64,000 nucleotides of DNA from CAZJVD01 sp964549505 (lineage in GTDB: Bacteria > Bdellovibrionota > UBA1018 > CAZJVD01), in the NCBI GenBank assembly GCA_964549505.1, contig CAZJVD010000012.1, forward strand, positions 1 to 64,000, in the 5' to 3' direction. Position 1 is the stretch's first letter; each line of letters begins with the position of its first letter. The notes under the pieces were generated by a model. That model saw nothing but the letters and a program-made list of their open reading frames with translations, was not told the origin of the DNA and ran no database searches. Both the position numbers and the translations under genes were made by a program. Of the stretch, positions 49,589 through 58,306 are shown piece by piece.

Positions 49589-50764
49589 TTACTTCTTACG
49601 AGGAGGCGCTACCGCTTCCTTGGCTTCTGCTTTCGCTGGAGCCGCTATCGGGGCGCCGGGTGCCGAAGCAGCGGCCTCTTCTGAAACGGCAAAACTAGCA
49701 GCAGCTGCTGCTGGTGAGTTCGGCGCTGGTGAAACCACCGCTCGCTTCATCACTTCTTCGCGGATCGTTTTTGCGTGGGCCGGGTTGGCTAGCAACCACT
49801 CGATTGCGTTCTGACGACCTTGGCCGATGCGTTCTTCCTTATAGCTAAACCAGGTTCCGCTCTTTTCGATGACATTATACTTCGCTCCACAATCGAGCAG
49901 GTCTCCTTCGCGCGAGATGCCTTGGCCGTAAAGAATATCAAACTCGACCTCTTTGAACGGTGGCGCGACTTTGTTTTTAACGACTTTCACGCGGGTTCGG
50001 TTGCCGATGACATCTTCGCCTTCTTTGATCGCTCCGATACGTCGGATGTCCATGCGAACGGATGAGTAAAACTTAAGTGCGTTTCCACCGGTGGTGGTTT
50101 CTGGATTTCCGAACATCACACCGATTTTCATACGAATCTGGTTGATGAATACGACCAACGTTTTACTACGGTTGATCGAAGCGGTGAGTTTTCGAAGCGC
50201 TTGGCTCATCAAGCGTGCTTGAAGACCCATGTGCGCATCGCCCATCTCGCCTTCGATCTCGGCGCGTGGAACAAGAGCCGCGACCGAGTCGATGACGAGG
50301 ATATCAATGCCGCCCGAACGCACGAGCATGTCCGTGATCTCAAGCGCTTGCTCACCGGTATCCGGTTGCGAGATCAGAAGATCATCGGTTTTTACGCCGA
50401 GCTTACGTGCGTACTCAACATCGAGTGCGTGTTCTGCGTCGACGAACGCAGCGACGCCGCCTTGGCGCTGTGCTTCGGCAACGAGATGAAGTGTGAGTGT
50501 CGTTTTTCCGGAGGACTCAGGTCCATAGATTTCGACAATCCGTCCGCGCGGCAAACCGCCGACGCCGAGAGCGATATCAAGACCAATGGATCCTGTAGGA
50601 ATCGTTTTGATGTCAGGCGCGAGCGACTCGTGGGTGCCCAAGCGCATGATCGAGCCTTTGCCAAATTGTTTTTCAATCGACTGAATCGCAAGTTCGATCG
50701 CTTTATTTTTTTGTTTTGGATCGGTTTGTTGTGAGTTGCTGGTTTGTGGTGCCGTAGGTTGCAT
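49589..50764 (-). CDS. recA: Recombinase RecA
   Basis: 391 aa. Standard RecA core (KAIELAIQSIEKQFGKGSIMRLG; Walker A GPESSGKTTL; LVIDSVAALVP; FINQIRMKIGVMFGNPETTTGGNALKFY). The C-terminal tail is unusually rich in Ala/Pro/Glu (AAAAASFAVSEEAAASAPGAPIAAPAKAEAKEA). Third gene of the operon pgpA-cinA-recA; its start lies 62 bp inside the end of cinA. No LexA box was identified in front of it; the operon start near 51850 would be the place to look. Confidence 0.98.
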   Translation of the reverse strand: MQPTAPQTSNSQQTDPKQKNKAIELAIQSIEKQFGKGSIMRLGTHESLAPDIKTIPTGSIGLDIALGVGGLPRGRIVEIYGPESSGKTTLTLHLVAEAQRQGGVAAFVDAEHALDVEYARKLGVKTDDLLISQPDTGEQALEITDMLVRSGGIDILVIDSVAALVPRAEIEGEMGDAHMGLQARLMSQALRKLTASINRSKTLVVFINQIRMKIGVMFGNPETTTGGNALKFYSSVRMDIRRIGAIKEGEDVIGNRTRVKVVKNKVAPPFKEVEFDILYGQGISREGDLLDCGAKYNVIEKSGTWFSYKEERIGQGRQNAIEWLLANPAHAKTIREEVMKRAVVSPAPNSPAAAAASFAVSEEAAASAPGAPIAAPAKAEAKEAVAPPRKK

Positions 50765-51311
50765 CGAGACTTCTCCTTTGTTTCGCGCCTTTTTGCGAGG
50801 AAGACAGCAAAGACCGTACCATCGAAAGAAGGGCTTGAGAAGCGCGCTTCTGTCGGTGAACGCGACCGCGAGTCGATCGTACGGACTCGCGTTTTGTTTT
50901 CACGACAGCCACGGTGTTCTCAGTAGATCTGCCGCGCTTGCGACTTCTGCGTCTCGCAACCGAAATAAAAAAAACGCCGTCGAGTTTCGGTGGCGCGTCG
51001 GGTCCCATATGACCGGTGATCGATGCAGCGATCGTCGCGTGTGGAACCAAGTTCAATGCATCGCGCGCCATGACTTGCGCGGTCTTCGCTGAAACGACAC
51101 TGGCTTCGGTAATTTTTTTCGCTTCAGCCGATCTTAAAACGTGACGCTTTGTAAAAACTTGGTAGGTGACGAGGGAGCCAGCAAACGCTTTGCTTCCACC
51201 CGGAATCTTCGTGATTTGCGACGCTATGAGTCCTCCGGTGCAGCTCTCGACTAAGAGGAGGCATTCACCATTCTTCTCGAGCATTCGTAAAACGTCGCGT
51301 GCCAGGTTCAT
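50703..51311 (-). CDS. CinA C-terminal domain protein (NMN amidohydrolase type)
   Basis: 202 aa from the ATG at 51311, in ATGA overlap with pgpA. The CinA/PncC amidase signature LLLVESCTGGLIASQITKIPGGS, SLVTYQVFTKRHVL, and the conserved ASITGHMGPDAPPKLDGVFFIS are present. The N-terminal MocF-like domain of full CinA is absent, so it is the stand-alone form that hydrolyses nicotinamide mononucleotide. A basic tail of about 70 residues follows the domain, and its last 20 codons overlap recA in another frame. Confidence 0.85.
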   Translation of the reverse strand: MNLARDVLRMLEKNGECLLLVESCTGGLIASQITKIPGGSKAFAGSLVTYQVFTKRHVLRSAEAKKITEASVVSAKTAQVMARDALNLVPHATIAASITGHMGPDAPPKLDGVFFISVARRRSRKRGRSTENTVAVVKTKRESVRSTRGRVHRQKRASQALLSMVRSLLSSSQKGAKQRRSLDATYGTTNQQLTTNRSKTKK

Positions 51312-51850
51312 GTGGGCAGAATGTATAAGGACTTCAGCATGGAAACGCAAAGCGCAGCGAAAAGTCCCGCTACGAGGTCGTCAACAACAATTCCGAAACC
51401 ACGTTGGAACGGGAGGCGGATGGTCGCGTTTTTTGACCAACGATCAATGCTGCGAATGGGCGGAGGTTTGATCATGTCGAAAAGACGAAAAAATACGAAC
51501 GCAGCCGCTAGGGACATGGGGTCAAGCACCACCCAGAAACTCGCAAGACCAAATCCGACGACTTCATCGGAGATGATGTAAGAACTATCCGCTTCATCAA
51601 GAACACGACTCAAATGATCGGCAGCCCAGATGGCGATCATCGTCGCGACGATCCAGAAGCATGCCGCTAACTCACGCGGCCACGGCAGTGTTACGATTGC
51701 AAGCGGAACGGCTAGTAAGGTTCCCCAGGTTCCTGGAACGTAGGGCAAAAATGAGACACCAAAACCCGTACCGAGGCAAAAAGCCAACCAATCTAAGGGT
51801 CCCTGAACTTTACCAAATGGGAAAGCTCGCGCCCGTTGCAAGACGCGCAT
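51308..51850 (-). CDS. pgpA: Phosphatidylglycerophosphatase A
   Basis: 180 aa from the ATG at 51850 (frame open to a TTG at 51886, which would overlap the divergent gene). PgpA motifs: LGTGFGVSFLPYVPGTWGTL, ISDEVVGF, FFRLFDMIKPPPIRSID and GIVVDDLVAGLFAAL. It dephosphorylates phosphatidylglycerol phosphate in the inner membrane. Coupled to cinA by an ATGA overlap. Divergent from the TIGR04552-like gene with under 30 bp between starts. Confidence 0.92.
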   Translation of the reverse strand: MRVLQRARAFPFGKVQGPLDWLAFCLGTGFGVSFLPYVPGTWGTLLAVPLAIVTLPWPRELAACFWIVATMIAIWAADHLSRVLDEADSSYIISDEVVGFGLASFWVVLDPMSLAAAFVFFRLFDMIKPPPIRSIDRWSKNATIRLPFQRGFGIVVDDLVAGLFAALCVSMLKSLYILPT

Positions 51851-51877
51851 ACCGCGTAGTATTGCTGAAGGATCCAC

Positions 51878-53095
51878 GTGTTCCAAGTTAAATTAGAAGA
51901 TCTGGATTTTGAATGGGATGTTCTCGAGCTTGTGATCGGCGGCAAGTCCGTCATTGACTCGACGTCCGGTCTCTTCGGACTTCCGATGAAGACCAAGGAA
52001 GATGCAACGCGGTTTGTAGCTGCGTATGGTTTTGACCTCGAAGATCCCATCCAGCATGCGGAGCTCTTGGGTAACTTGCACGAAGCTATTAACTTTGTTC
52101 GTAAGCACTTTCTTGCTCCTGAAAACCCGGAAGGTCTCAAACTCGAAATTCCGCGCAAGATTCTTGAAATTCAAAACCTGCGCGAACTTTTTTTAATGGC
52201 AAGCCCAGACGGTCCCCCGATGCCGCGTGCATGGGCCTGTGTGTTTCTGAAAGTTATTCACGCGATCGTCCATTTGGATAAAGACATTCGGTACGATTAC
52301 TTTTCTGAAATTCAAAAACAGATCTTCGATCGTTTCTACAAAGTCTTGCAGCGCAGTCCAGATGATCGTCTTTTTCTGGGGGCGCCCGGTGCCAGTGGTT
52401 TAGAGCTCGTTGGGTTTCAAACCAAGCCTAAGAAGACGCGTGAGTCGGTTCTGCTCAAGCTTTTGCATAAGCCCGAGATCTTAGCGGACGAGATTTTTGA
52501 TCGTGTCGGTTTGCGATTTGTCACCCGACACGTACTCGACACGTTACGCGTGATACAGGTTCTCAAGCGCGCGATGATTTTTATGCCGCCGAATGTGAAA
52601 CCATCGCGTTCGCGCAACACGTTGGTCGATCTTGCGGTCTTACAAAAGGGACTGACCGAGCTTCGTAGAAAAAAAGAAAGTCGGGAGATCGAGGAGAACG
52701 AGATCGAGCCGGCGCTCGCGGCGATCATTAAGCCTCCGGGATCGATTGCGGATAATCCGCATTCGAGCGCTTATTACCGTGCGATTCAGTTTACTTGTCG
52801 ACAGTTGATCCAGCTCAACAATCCGCTTTACGGGCAGATCCGCGAGGTCAAGCAGGTTCTTAAGAACGAAGCGATTCCGACGCGCGCGCAAGCTCTCTTA
52901 GAGGCGATGGATCTTGGATACGTTCAACGTCAGATTCGTTTTTTCTATCCTTACGAAGTTCAGATTGTGGATCAAGCCAACCATCAAGAGAACGAAAAGG
53001 GGCTGAGTGCCCACAGTCAGTACAAGCGATCACAGGTGCAGACAGCACTTCGGCGAGTGATGGGCTCAGTTTTGGAGGTCGGTTCACGCGAATGA
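51878..53095 (+). CDS. TIGR04552-like conserved protein
   Basis: 405 aa from a GTG at 51878. I recognise this as resembling TIGR04552, a family I know from myxobacterial and Bdellovibrio-type genomes; the match is from memory of the pattern (FEWDVLELVIGG, AYGFDLEDP, VIHAIVHLDKDIRYDYF, FFYPYEVQI). The region ADEIFDRVGLRFVTRHVLDTLRVI recalls the RelA/SpoT nucleotidyltransferase D-x-x-G-x-R-F motif; together with YEVQI (compare the synthetase's E-x-Q-I) it suggests a synthetase-like fold. Product unknown. Probably cytoplasmic (no signal). Confidence 0.65.
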   Translation: MFQVKLEDLDFEWDVLELVIGGKSVIDSTSGLFGLPMKTKEDATRFVAAYGFDLEDPIQHAELLGNLHEAINFVRKHFLAPENPEGLKLEIPRKILEIQNLRELFLMASPDGPPMPRAWACVFLKVIHAIVHLDKDIRYDYFSEIQKQIFDRFYKVLQRSPDDRLFLGAPGASGLELVGFQTKPKKTRESVLLKLLHKPEILADEIFDRVGLRFVTRHVLDTLRVIQVLKRAMIFMPPNVKPSRSRNTLVDLAVLQKGLTELRRKKESREIEENEIEPALAAIIKPPGSIADNPHSSAYYRAIQFTCRQLIQLNNPLYGQIREVKQVLKNEAIPTRAQALLEAMDLGYVQRQIRFFYPYEVQIVDQANHQENEKGLSAHSQYKRSQVQTALRRVMGSVLEVGSRE

Positions 53096-53107
53096 TATTC
53101 GCGAACC
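53081..53107 (+). promoter_or_regulatory. Hairpin spanning a stop codon
   Basis: CGCGAAT at 53087-53093 pairs with ATTCGCG at 53097-53103, and GGTT/AACC extend the stem past a small bulge. The stop TGA of the upstream gene is at its apex. No T-run follows. It may attenuate or couple expression of the redox gene pair that starts at 53115. Confidence 0.4.
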
Positions 53108-53114
53108 GGGACCC

Positions 53115-54356
53115 ATGGCGTCGTTGTCGCATTCTCATGAAACCGAGTTTGTGGTTCTCGGGACGGGCCTTGCTCCGCTTGTTGTCGCGCGCAAACTCAT
53201 GGAGCAGGGGCGCGATGTTCTGGTCGTCAACCCTGAGCGGGATTTTTTTCTAGAGGACTCTGAGTTTCCAATCGATCCCGTACTCGCGCCCGACTCGCGT
53301 CGAATCGATGATGCCTGGTTTGCGCGTCACGATCCAGAAAAGGTTTTCCGGCGTCTTTCGAGTATTTTTCCGGGCCCGCTCGACATGGTCGACCTCGAGC
53401 ATCGGGATCATGCGCCGGGAACGCGAGGAGAAAGTTTTCAGATTCGTGGACAGTTGTGGGTGGAGCCGCGTCCCAGTCAAACGCTCGGCGAGTTAGCGAC
53501 GCATTGGAACGATATCGAAAACTTTTACGTGAAAGCACTGGGCGCGAAACGCAGCGTGCGCGAAGTCGACGGCGCCGCCGTAGGATTTCGTTTTCCAGGT
53601 GCGAATCGCGAGCGTTTTCAGAGCACGCAGCGGGCTCTATGGGTGGCCGGCGCGTGCGAGCTCGCCGTCGATAGTTTTCGAGCGGCGATGCTGGATTTTG
53701 TGCGAGAGCGCCTGGGTCCTGATCGCCTCGTGTTTCAACCTTCTCAGGTCGCCTTCGAAGGTGATTCGTTCCGTTTGAGACGCGAAGGTCGTGTCGAGCG
53801 CTGGCGTGTGCGCGAAGGGATGTTGGTTTTCTGGACACCGCGGCTCACGCACTGGCTTGAGGAGTTGGAGTGGGACCGTTGGTTGAAAGCGCCGGCGCTG
53901 CTTCGACTCTGGGAAGAGTGGGTGCTCAACTCACGCGATCCGATTGGCCCGATGACGATCGGTTGCTTTGACAACTGTTTGGTTTGGGGAGAACCCGATC
54001 CGCCCAACGCTTTGTCCGGGGGGCGGCTGCATGTTCTTCGTCGCGGCGAAACCGCACCGTTTGGTTGGGGAGCTCGACCCGCACGTCCGCGCGTTCAGGC
54101 TGCAAGCCTTCATGCATTCGAAGATCTCTCGGTGCTCTGTCATGATTTTTTAGAGTGGCAGAGTTTCACGGTCGCGGCGCTTCGGCCGCGTGTGATCTTT
54201 GAGGCTGGGAAGTCGGGGGGTCCCGCGTTTGCGGAGCTGAAAGCTGCCGGTGTCACACTCACCGTTGCGACCGACGCGGCAGGCGGTGTTGCTGAAGTTT
54301 GTGAGAACGCACTCACGCATGCGGAGCGGATGCTCGGACAAGGGGATGACGCGTGA
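53115..54356 (+). CDS. FAD/NAD(P)-binding Rossmann protein, partner of an iron-sulfur protein
   Basis: 413 aa. An N-terminal dinucleotide-binding motif VVLGTGLAPLVVARKLMEQGRDVLVVNPE (G-x-G-x-x-P variant) followed by an FAD-dependent-oxidoreductase-like fold; later GRLHVLRRGETAPFGWGARP and near the end VTLTVATDAAGGVAEV, which could be the flavin-contact segment. No exact family recognised. Cytoplasmic (no signal). It is coupled to the next gene by a GTGA overlap and the two likely form one complex. Confidence 0.65.
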   Translation: MASLSHSHETEFVVLGTGLAPLVVARKLMEQGRDVLVVNPERDFFLEDSEFPIDPVLAPDSRRIDDAWFARHDPEKVFRRLSSIFPGPLDMVDLEHRDHAPGTRGESFQIRGQLWVEPRPSQTLGELATHWNDIENFYVKALGAKRSVREVDGAAVGFRFPGANRERFQSTQRALWVAGACELAVDSFRAAMLDFVRERLGPDRLVFQPSQVAFEGDSFRLRREGRVERWRVREGMLVFWTPRLTHWLEELEWDRWLKAPALLRLWEEWVLNSRDPIGPMTIGCFDNCLVWGEPDPPNALSGGRLHVLRRGETAPFGWGARPARPRVQAASLHAFEDLSVLCHDFLEWQSFTVAALRPRVIFEAGKSGGPAFAELKAAGVTLTVATDAAGGVAEVCENALTHAERMLGQGDDA

Positions 54357-56314
54357 GTTTTCGTGTGCGGGACGGAGAACTCGATGTCGCACTCGTTGCC
54401 GGCCCACGAGTCGAAGAATGGCCATCGATTGGCGTGCGCACAATCAGTCAGGTGTGTTCTCGCGCCGGGCTTTCGGTCGGACTCTTTGGTGGAAAGGACT
54501 TGCGAGCACGCGGTGTGATCCCGTTTCCATCCACCGGTGGTTTAGTGATTGTCGAGGATGTTCAAGGTCGTATTCATCGCATCGCCGCGCGCTCGGTGAT
54601 CAAAGTACTTCCCTGTCATCAGTTGGCCGATCCGTTCGAGGGATCGCATTCACCCGGACTGATTCCGCTCGCGACGGCCGAGAAGCTTTTGGACTCGATG
54701 TTTGTCGGTTGGAGACCGGCGACGGCACTGCTTGGACATGACAATCGCTTGCTGCGTTTCGGAGCGCATCTCTTGGAACAGGGTAGGTCGCAAGAAGTGC
54801 TTTGCGTCGTCGATCCACGCACCACCGGTGCTTCTGAGAAGCGAGGGTACTGGGAAACAGAAGAGCGGCGTTTTTTGATTGCTGGTGGTGAAATCGTCGT
54901 CGCACGTCCGATCGATCTCAAGCGGCGCTCGGCGGATCGTTGGGACCTTCGCCTCGAAGACACTCAAGGAGTCCGACGTGTTGAGGTGAGTCGTGTTGTG
55001 GTGGGTCGGCGTGACCCGTTGGCGCAGAGCTTTCGAGAGTTTCCGGAGCACTCATTGCTTTTTGAATTCGAACAAACGGCTCTCAGAAACGAAGCGCGGG
55101 ATGTGAGTGGCTGGGCGGAAGAGAAACTCTGGGGGCAAGCGCTCGGAGTACAGATCGTGCGCTCACTGGCGCTCGACACATCGGAGTCGAAAGAGAGCAT
55201 CGCGCGTCTCCAGCGTGATGTGCGTTTTGGAATTCAGAACGGCGAGCAGCTTCGGTCGCAACCGTGGCGCTTTGAGTACGAGGGGAAGTGGCTGGCACCC
55301 GCATCTCGCGAGCGTTTGCGAGCGTTTGCGGGAGTGCCGCAGAAGAAGTTTGAAACCGCACGCGTGGCTTCTCTCGAGTGCTTTGATCCCATCCCGTGCC
55401 GCGAATGCGAAAACGTCTGTCCCGAACAGGCGATTAAGATCGATCGTGATCACAAAGGTGTGCGGTCTTTTTTGATCGAAGATCGGTGTACGGGTTGCGG
55501 AAAATGTGTCGACGTGTGTCCGAGCCAGTCGGTTGTTCTCGTCCACGCTAACGAAAAAGAGTCCTATGCTGAAGTGACACTGCCGTTTTCAAAAAAGCAG
55601 TCTTTGCAAGCAGGCGACGTCGTTACGTTGAGTAACCGCCGTGGCGAGACATTGGTGTCGGCGCGCACGGACTCGTTTACGAGTGAAAACGGCGCTTCGC
55701 GGGTGACGTTGAAGCTGCCGTCACACTTGGTTTGGGAGGCTCGCGGGATCCTTGTTCCAAGTCGCCTCGCTGAGGGAACGGACGCCGAAGTGCTTGCGGG
55801 ACTAGCCGATCCTGCCGAGACCGACGTTGTTGAGATTTTTGTGAATGGTCAGAAGCGGTTTGCGCGCCATCACAAGACGCTCGGTGAAACATTTTTCGAA
55901 ATGGGCCTTGCGCGCACCGAAGACGCGTTCTTGTGTAATGACGGCAGTTGCGGTCGTTGTCGAACGATGGTGGACGGTGCTCGACAGCTCGCCTGTCAGA
56001 CGCGGATTCGTGCCGGAATGGCGGTTCGTCTCGATGATCGTTTGGTCGGCGAGGCGGGTGCAGCGCAGATCTGTCCGTGCTTGGGTGTGACGGTCGCTCA
56101 AACGAAAGAGCGTCTGGGCCCGCGGACGATGAACTCGTGTGAGTCCGCCGCACGTGTGTGTCGTATCGGAGAGGGACGCTGCCGTGGTCAGTTTTGTAAT
56201 CCTGTGTTTCGGCACGTTGCTCAGAGTTTGGGCCTTGAAGGCGCGGGTTGGATTGACTGGCGGTTTCCGTGGGCTGAGTGGCCGTTGAAGCGCGGTCCAC
56301 GTGAGGCTGATTAA
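54353..56314 (+). CDS. Multi-domain iron-sulfur oxidoreductase subunit
   Basis: 653 aa from a GTG at 54353. Domains in order: an N-terminal flavin or nucleotide-binding-like region (1-330); a 2[4Fe-4S] ferredoxin domain with C349-x2-C352-x3-C356P and C379-x2-C382-x2-C385-x3-C389P; a plant-type [2Fe-2S] domain with C528-x4-C533-x2-C536-x11-C548; and a BFD-like [2Fe-2S] domain with C574-x-C576 and GRC610RGQFC615. The last two resemble parts of sarcosine oxidase alpha, HcnA/B and opine oxidases. The combination with the ferredoxin domain in one chain is unusual. An electron-transfer dehydrogenase is likely; the substrate is unknown. Confidence 0.78.
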   Translation: MSFRVRDGELDVALVAGPRVEEWPSIGVRTISQVCSRAGLSVGLFGGKDLRARGVIPFPSTGGLVIVEDVQGRIHRIAARSVIKVLPCHQLADPFEGSHSPGLIPLATAEKLLDSMFVGWRPATALLGHDNRLLRFGAHLLEQGRSQEVLCVVDPRTTGASEKRGYWETEERRFLIAGGEIVVARPIDLKRRSADRWDLRLEDTQGVRRVEVSRVVVGRRDPLAQSFREFPEHSLLFEFEQTALRNEARDVSGWAEEKLWGQALGVQIVRSLALDTSESKESIARLQRDVRFGIQNGEQLRSQPWRFEYEGKWLAPASRERLRAFAGVPQKKFETARVASLECFDPIPCRECENVCPEQAIKIDRDHKGVRSFLIEDRCTGCGKCVDVCPSQSVVLVHANEKESYAEVTLPFSKKQSLQAGDVVTLSNRRGETLVSARTDSFTSENGASRVTLKLPSHLVWEARGILVPSRLAEGTDAEVLAGLADPAETDVVEIFVNGQKRFARHHKTLGETFFEMGLARTEDAFLCNDGSCGRCRTMVDGARQLACQTRIRAGMAVRLDDRLVGEAGAAQICPCLGVTVAQTKERLGPRTMNSCESAARVCRIGEGRCRGQFCNPVFRHVAQSLGLEGAGWIDWRFPWAEWPLKRGPREAD

Positions 56315-56321
56315 AACTGGC

Positions 56322-57587
56322 CTAGTCTTTTTTTGCTTCCGCCAAGAGCGTCGCGGTCTTTGGGTTGGATAGATTACTATCGCGCTCGATAGCTTCTATC
56401 GAAACAGAAACACCCTCTTGTTTCCAAAAGCCTGTCGGATCGTGACGAATATCTCGTAAGAGAGCCACCGCGTATTTCCAATCTATGGAGGCGGGTTGGG
56501 CGTCGGACACGACGCGAGCCATGAAAAGCTGAATGTCGCGCTCCTGAAAGTCGGTCAGCCATTCGAGTACTCCGTTCAGTCGGTCGTGAGGTTCTCCGTT
56601 TTCGCGCATCACATCGGCGGCGATGGTGAATAGGCGCGGGATGACGAACTTTTTAAACGCAGGAGTCGCTCCTCGCGATTGGCGATTGTGGTCCAAGTCG
56701 TGGGCCAAGGTTGCCAACGGATATTCGAGGGGTTTCCACCCATGAATCTTTCGGGAGTGATCGTCGTCGACGCCAGGGAAAGCAAGTCGAACCGAGCGTC
56801 CGCCCGTCAACCCAGTTTCCAAAACAGAAACGAGCTCAGGAGCCGTCTGAAATCCGATGACCGGAACATTTTGTGTGCTCTCCATGTCGTACTTTGCGTC
56901 CGCAATGAGTTGAATCACGGTGGACGAAGCGATACGAACGATCATTGCGTTTTCGATGTCTGTACGGCGCTCTGTTTGAAAGCCGAGTATCGCTAAGTCG
57001 TCGAATGTGAAATAGAATTGACCGTAGTTTGGTGATTTTGAGAATTCGAGTACCTGGCGTTCCCGCGGCGAAACTCGCTGAAAGCGTCGGTGAAATCGAA
57101 GCGCCATTGTTTGATCTCCGAATTTTGCGTTCGACAGAGCTTCATGGGTACCAGGAGTGCCGAGCTTCGTGTTGTCAAAAGTCGTCCATCGAAAACGCGG
57201 TTCCCGACCGATTGTCATAGCGTCGGAACCGTGTTCTTGAATCGCCGACCAAAAAATCATTCCCGAAAAGAATTCGTGGATCGTGAGATTCGCTTGTAGG
57301 TAGTGGCCCAAGATAATGTACGGAAAATCGGGATTCGACAAAAACTCCGTGGTCCAGAGCGGCGGAAGGGCCACCCGAGCGGCAAGCTGGCTCGCCCGTT
57401 CTGTGACGGCCACGCGCTGTTTCAATGTTATCGATGGAGCAAAAAGAAATTTCTCAAATTTAGGGTCCCAGTGCGCGAGGGGATTTGCGGCGGGACCTTC
57501 CGAAGCTTCTTTGCACAATCCGCTAGGCACCGCGGCCGAGGCAGTCCCGAGCTGGAGGCAGAGTAAAGAGAAGATCGCAGCGAGCAT
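56322..57587 (-). CDS. Hypothetical exported protein with HDLDH motif
   Basis: 421 aa. Signal peptide MLAAIFSLLCLQLGTASA. The mature chain is mixed; the sequence LATLAHDLDHNRQSRG (about 295) contains H-D-x-D-H, which might bind a metal, and there is a paired PNYGQFYFTFDDLAILGFQTE. No family recognised. It converges with the iron-sulfur gene (7-bp gap). Its N-terminal SGLCKEASE recalls the Cys-containing mature ends of the M28-operon proteins, but the similarity is weak. Confidence 0.68.
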   Translation of the reverse strand: MLAAIFSLLCLQLGTASAAVPSGLCKEASEGPAANPLAHWDPKFEKFLFAPSITLKQRVAVTERASQLAARVALPPLWTTEFLSNPDFPYIILGHYLQANLTIHEFFSGMIFWSAIQEHGSDAMTIGREPRFRWTTFDNTKLGTPGTHEALSNAKFGDQTMALRFHRRFQRVSPRERQVLEFSKSPNYGQFYFTFDDLAILGFQTERRTDIENAMIVRIASSTVIQLIADAKYDMESTQNVPVIGFQTAPELVSVLETGLTGGRSVRLAFPGVDDDHSRKIHGWKPLEYPLATLAHDLDHNRQSRGATPAFKKFVIPRLFTIAADVMRENGEPHDRLNGVLEWLTDFQERDIQLFMARVVSDAQPASIDWKYAVALLRDIRHDPTGFWKQEGVSVSIEAIERDSNLSNPKTATLLAEAKKD

Positions 57588-57654
57588 GGCTCTGGGTTAT
57601 AACACATAGCATCATGATCGGCAACGGTAAGGCGAGCTCTTGTTAGGCCAGCTT

Positions 57655-58128
57655 TCAGATTTTGCGGTTCATCCCCAGCGTCTGCTGACAGAACTGAATA
57701 AACGTCCGCTTCTTATCATCATTCGATCGCTGATAAGCCTCATACAGCTGCTGCATGAGTTCGCGATCGCGGGCTTCGACGACGACGTGAGCAAGGCCAG
57801 CTCCTGGGCTGGTTTCAAGACCACCGATTCCGGTAGTCGTCAGGCACCCAATCCGTCCGTTCAGCTTGACCGCGTACTCGCGTTCCAGCACCGCAACGAG
57901 TTCGGCTTCGGCGATCTGAAGCGCCTTCGCTACGGTTCCAATATGTGAAGGAGGAAGCGGAGTTACTCCGCGTTCCACGTTCGAAATAAACTGTGTGGTA
58001 ACCGGAGGCTGAAACAGCTGCCCGAGCGAACGCTGAGACAGGTTTAAAACCTCGCGGCGCTTTCGTATGAAAGCTCCTACAACCCCCGACATTTTTGCGG
58101 ACTTATCCCGCACACCCGAATCCATCAT
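57655..58128 (-). CDS. XRE family transcriptional regulator
   Basis: 157 aa from an ATG at 58128 (other starts at 58167, 58125 and 58092 are possible). Helix-turn-helix near residues 18-70: FIRKRREVLNLSQRSLGQLF, TTQFISNVERGVTPLP, IGTVAKALQIAEAEL. The C-terminal part has an acidic/basic helix (ELMQQLYEAYQRSNDDKKRTFIQFC) that may mediate oligomers. Alone in an AT-rich surrounding; its target is unknown and may be its own promoter. Confidence 0.85.
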   Translation of the reverse strand: MMDSGVRDKSAKMSGVVGAFIRKRREVLNLSQRSLGQLFQPPVTTQFISNVERGVTPLPPSHIGTVAKALQIAEAELVAVLEREYAVKLNGRIGCLTTTGIGGLETSPGAGLAHVVVEARDRELMQQLYEAYQRSNDDKKRTFIQFCQQTLGMNRKI

Positions 58129-58167
58129 CACAGTTAAGAATAACGCATGGCGATGTAAAATCAACAC

Positions 58168-58306
58168 TCTATGTTAGATTTATTTCATAAATTCTACAAA
58201 ACCTATGCAATCAAATGTCATCGTTTAGAAATAAATATATTTAATATTAAGTACTTATACGGTCATCATCGGCTGAAACCCATATAATTGTTAATAGATT
58301 GACTCT
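58168..58306. other. AT-rich intergenic region
   Basis: 139 bp markedly richer in A and T than the surroundings (for example AATAAATATATTTAATATTAAG). It holds the XRE promoter on the minus strand (for example TTGATT with a following 17-bp spacer and TTTATG) and the end of recG. No gene. It may be a regulator-binding or curved-DNA region, or the boundary of an acquired segment. Confidence 0.45.
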
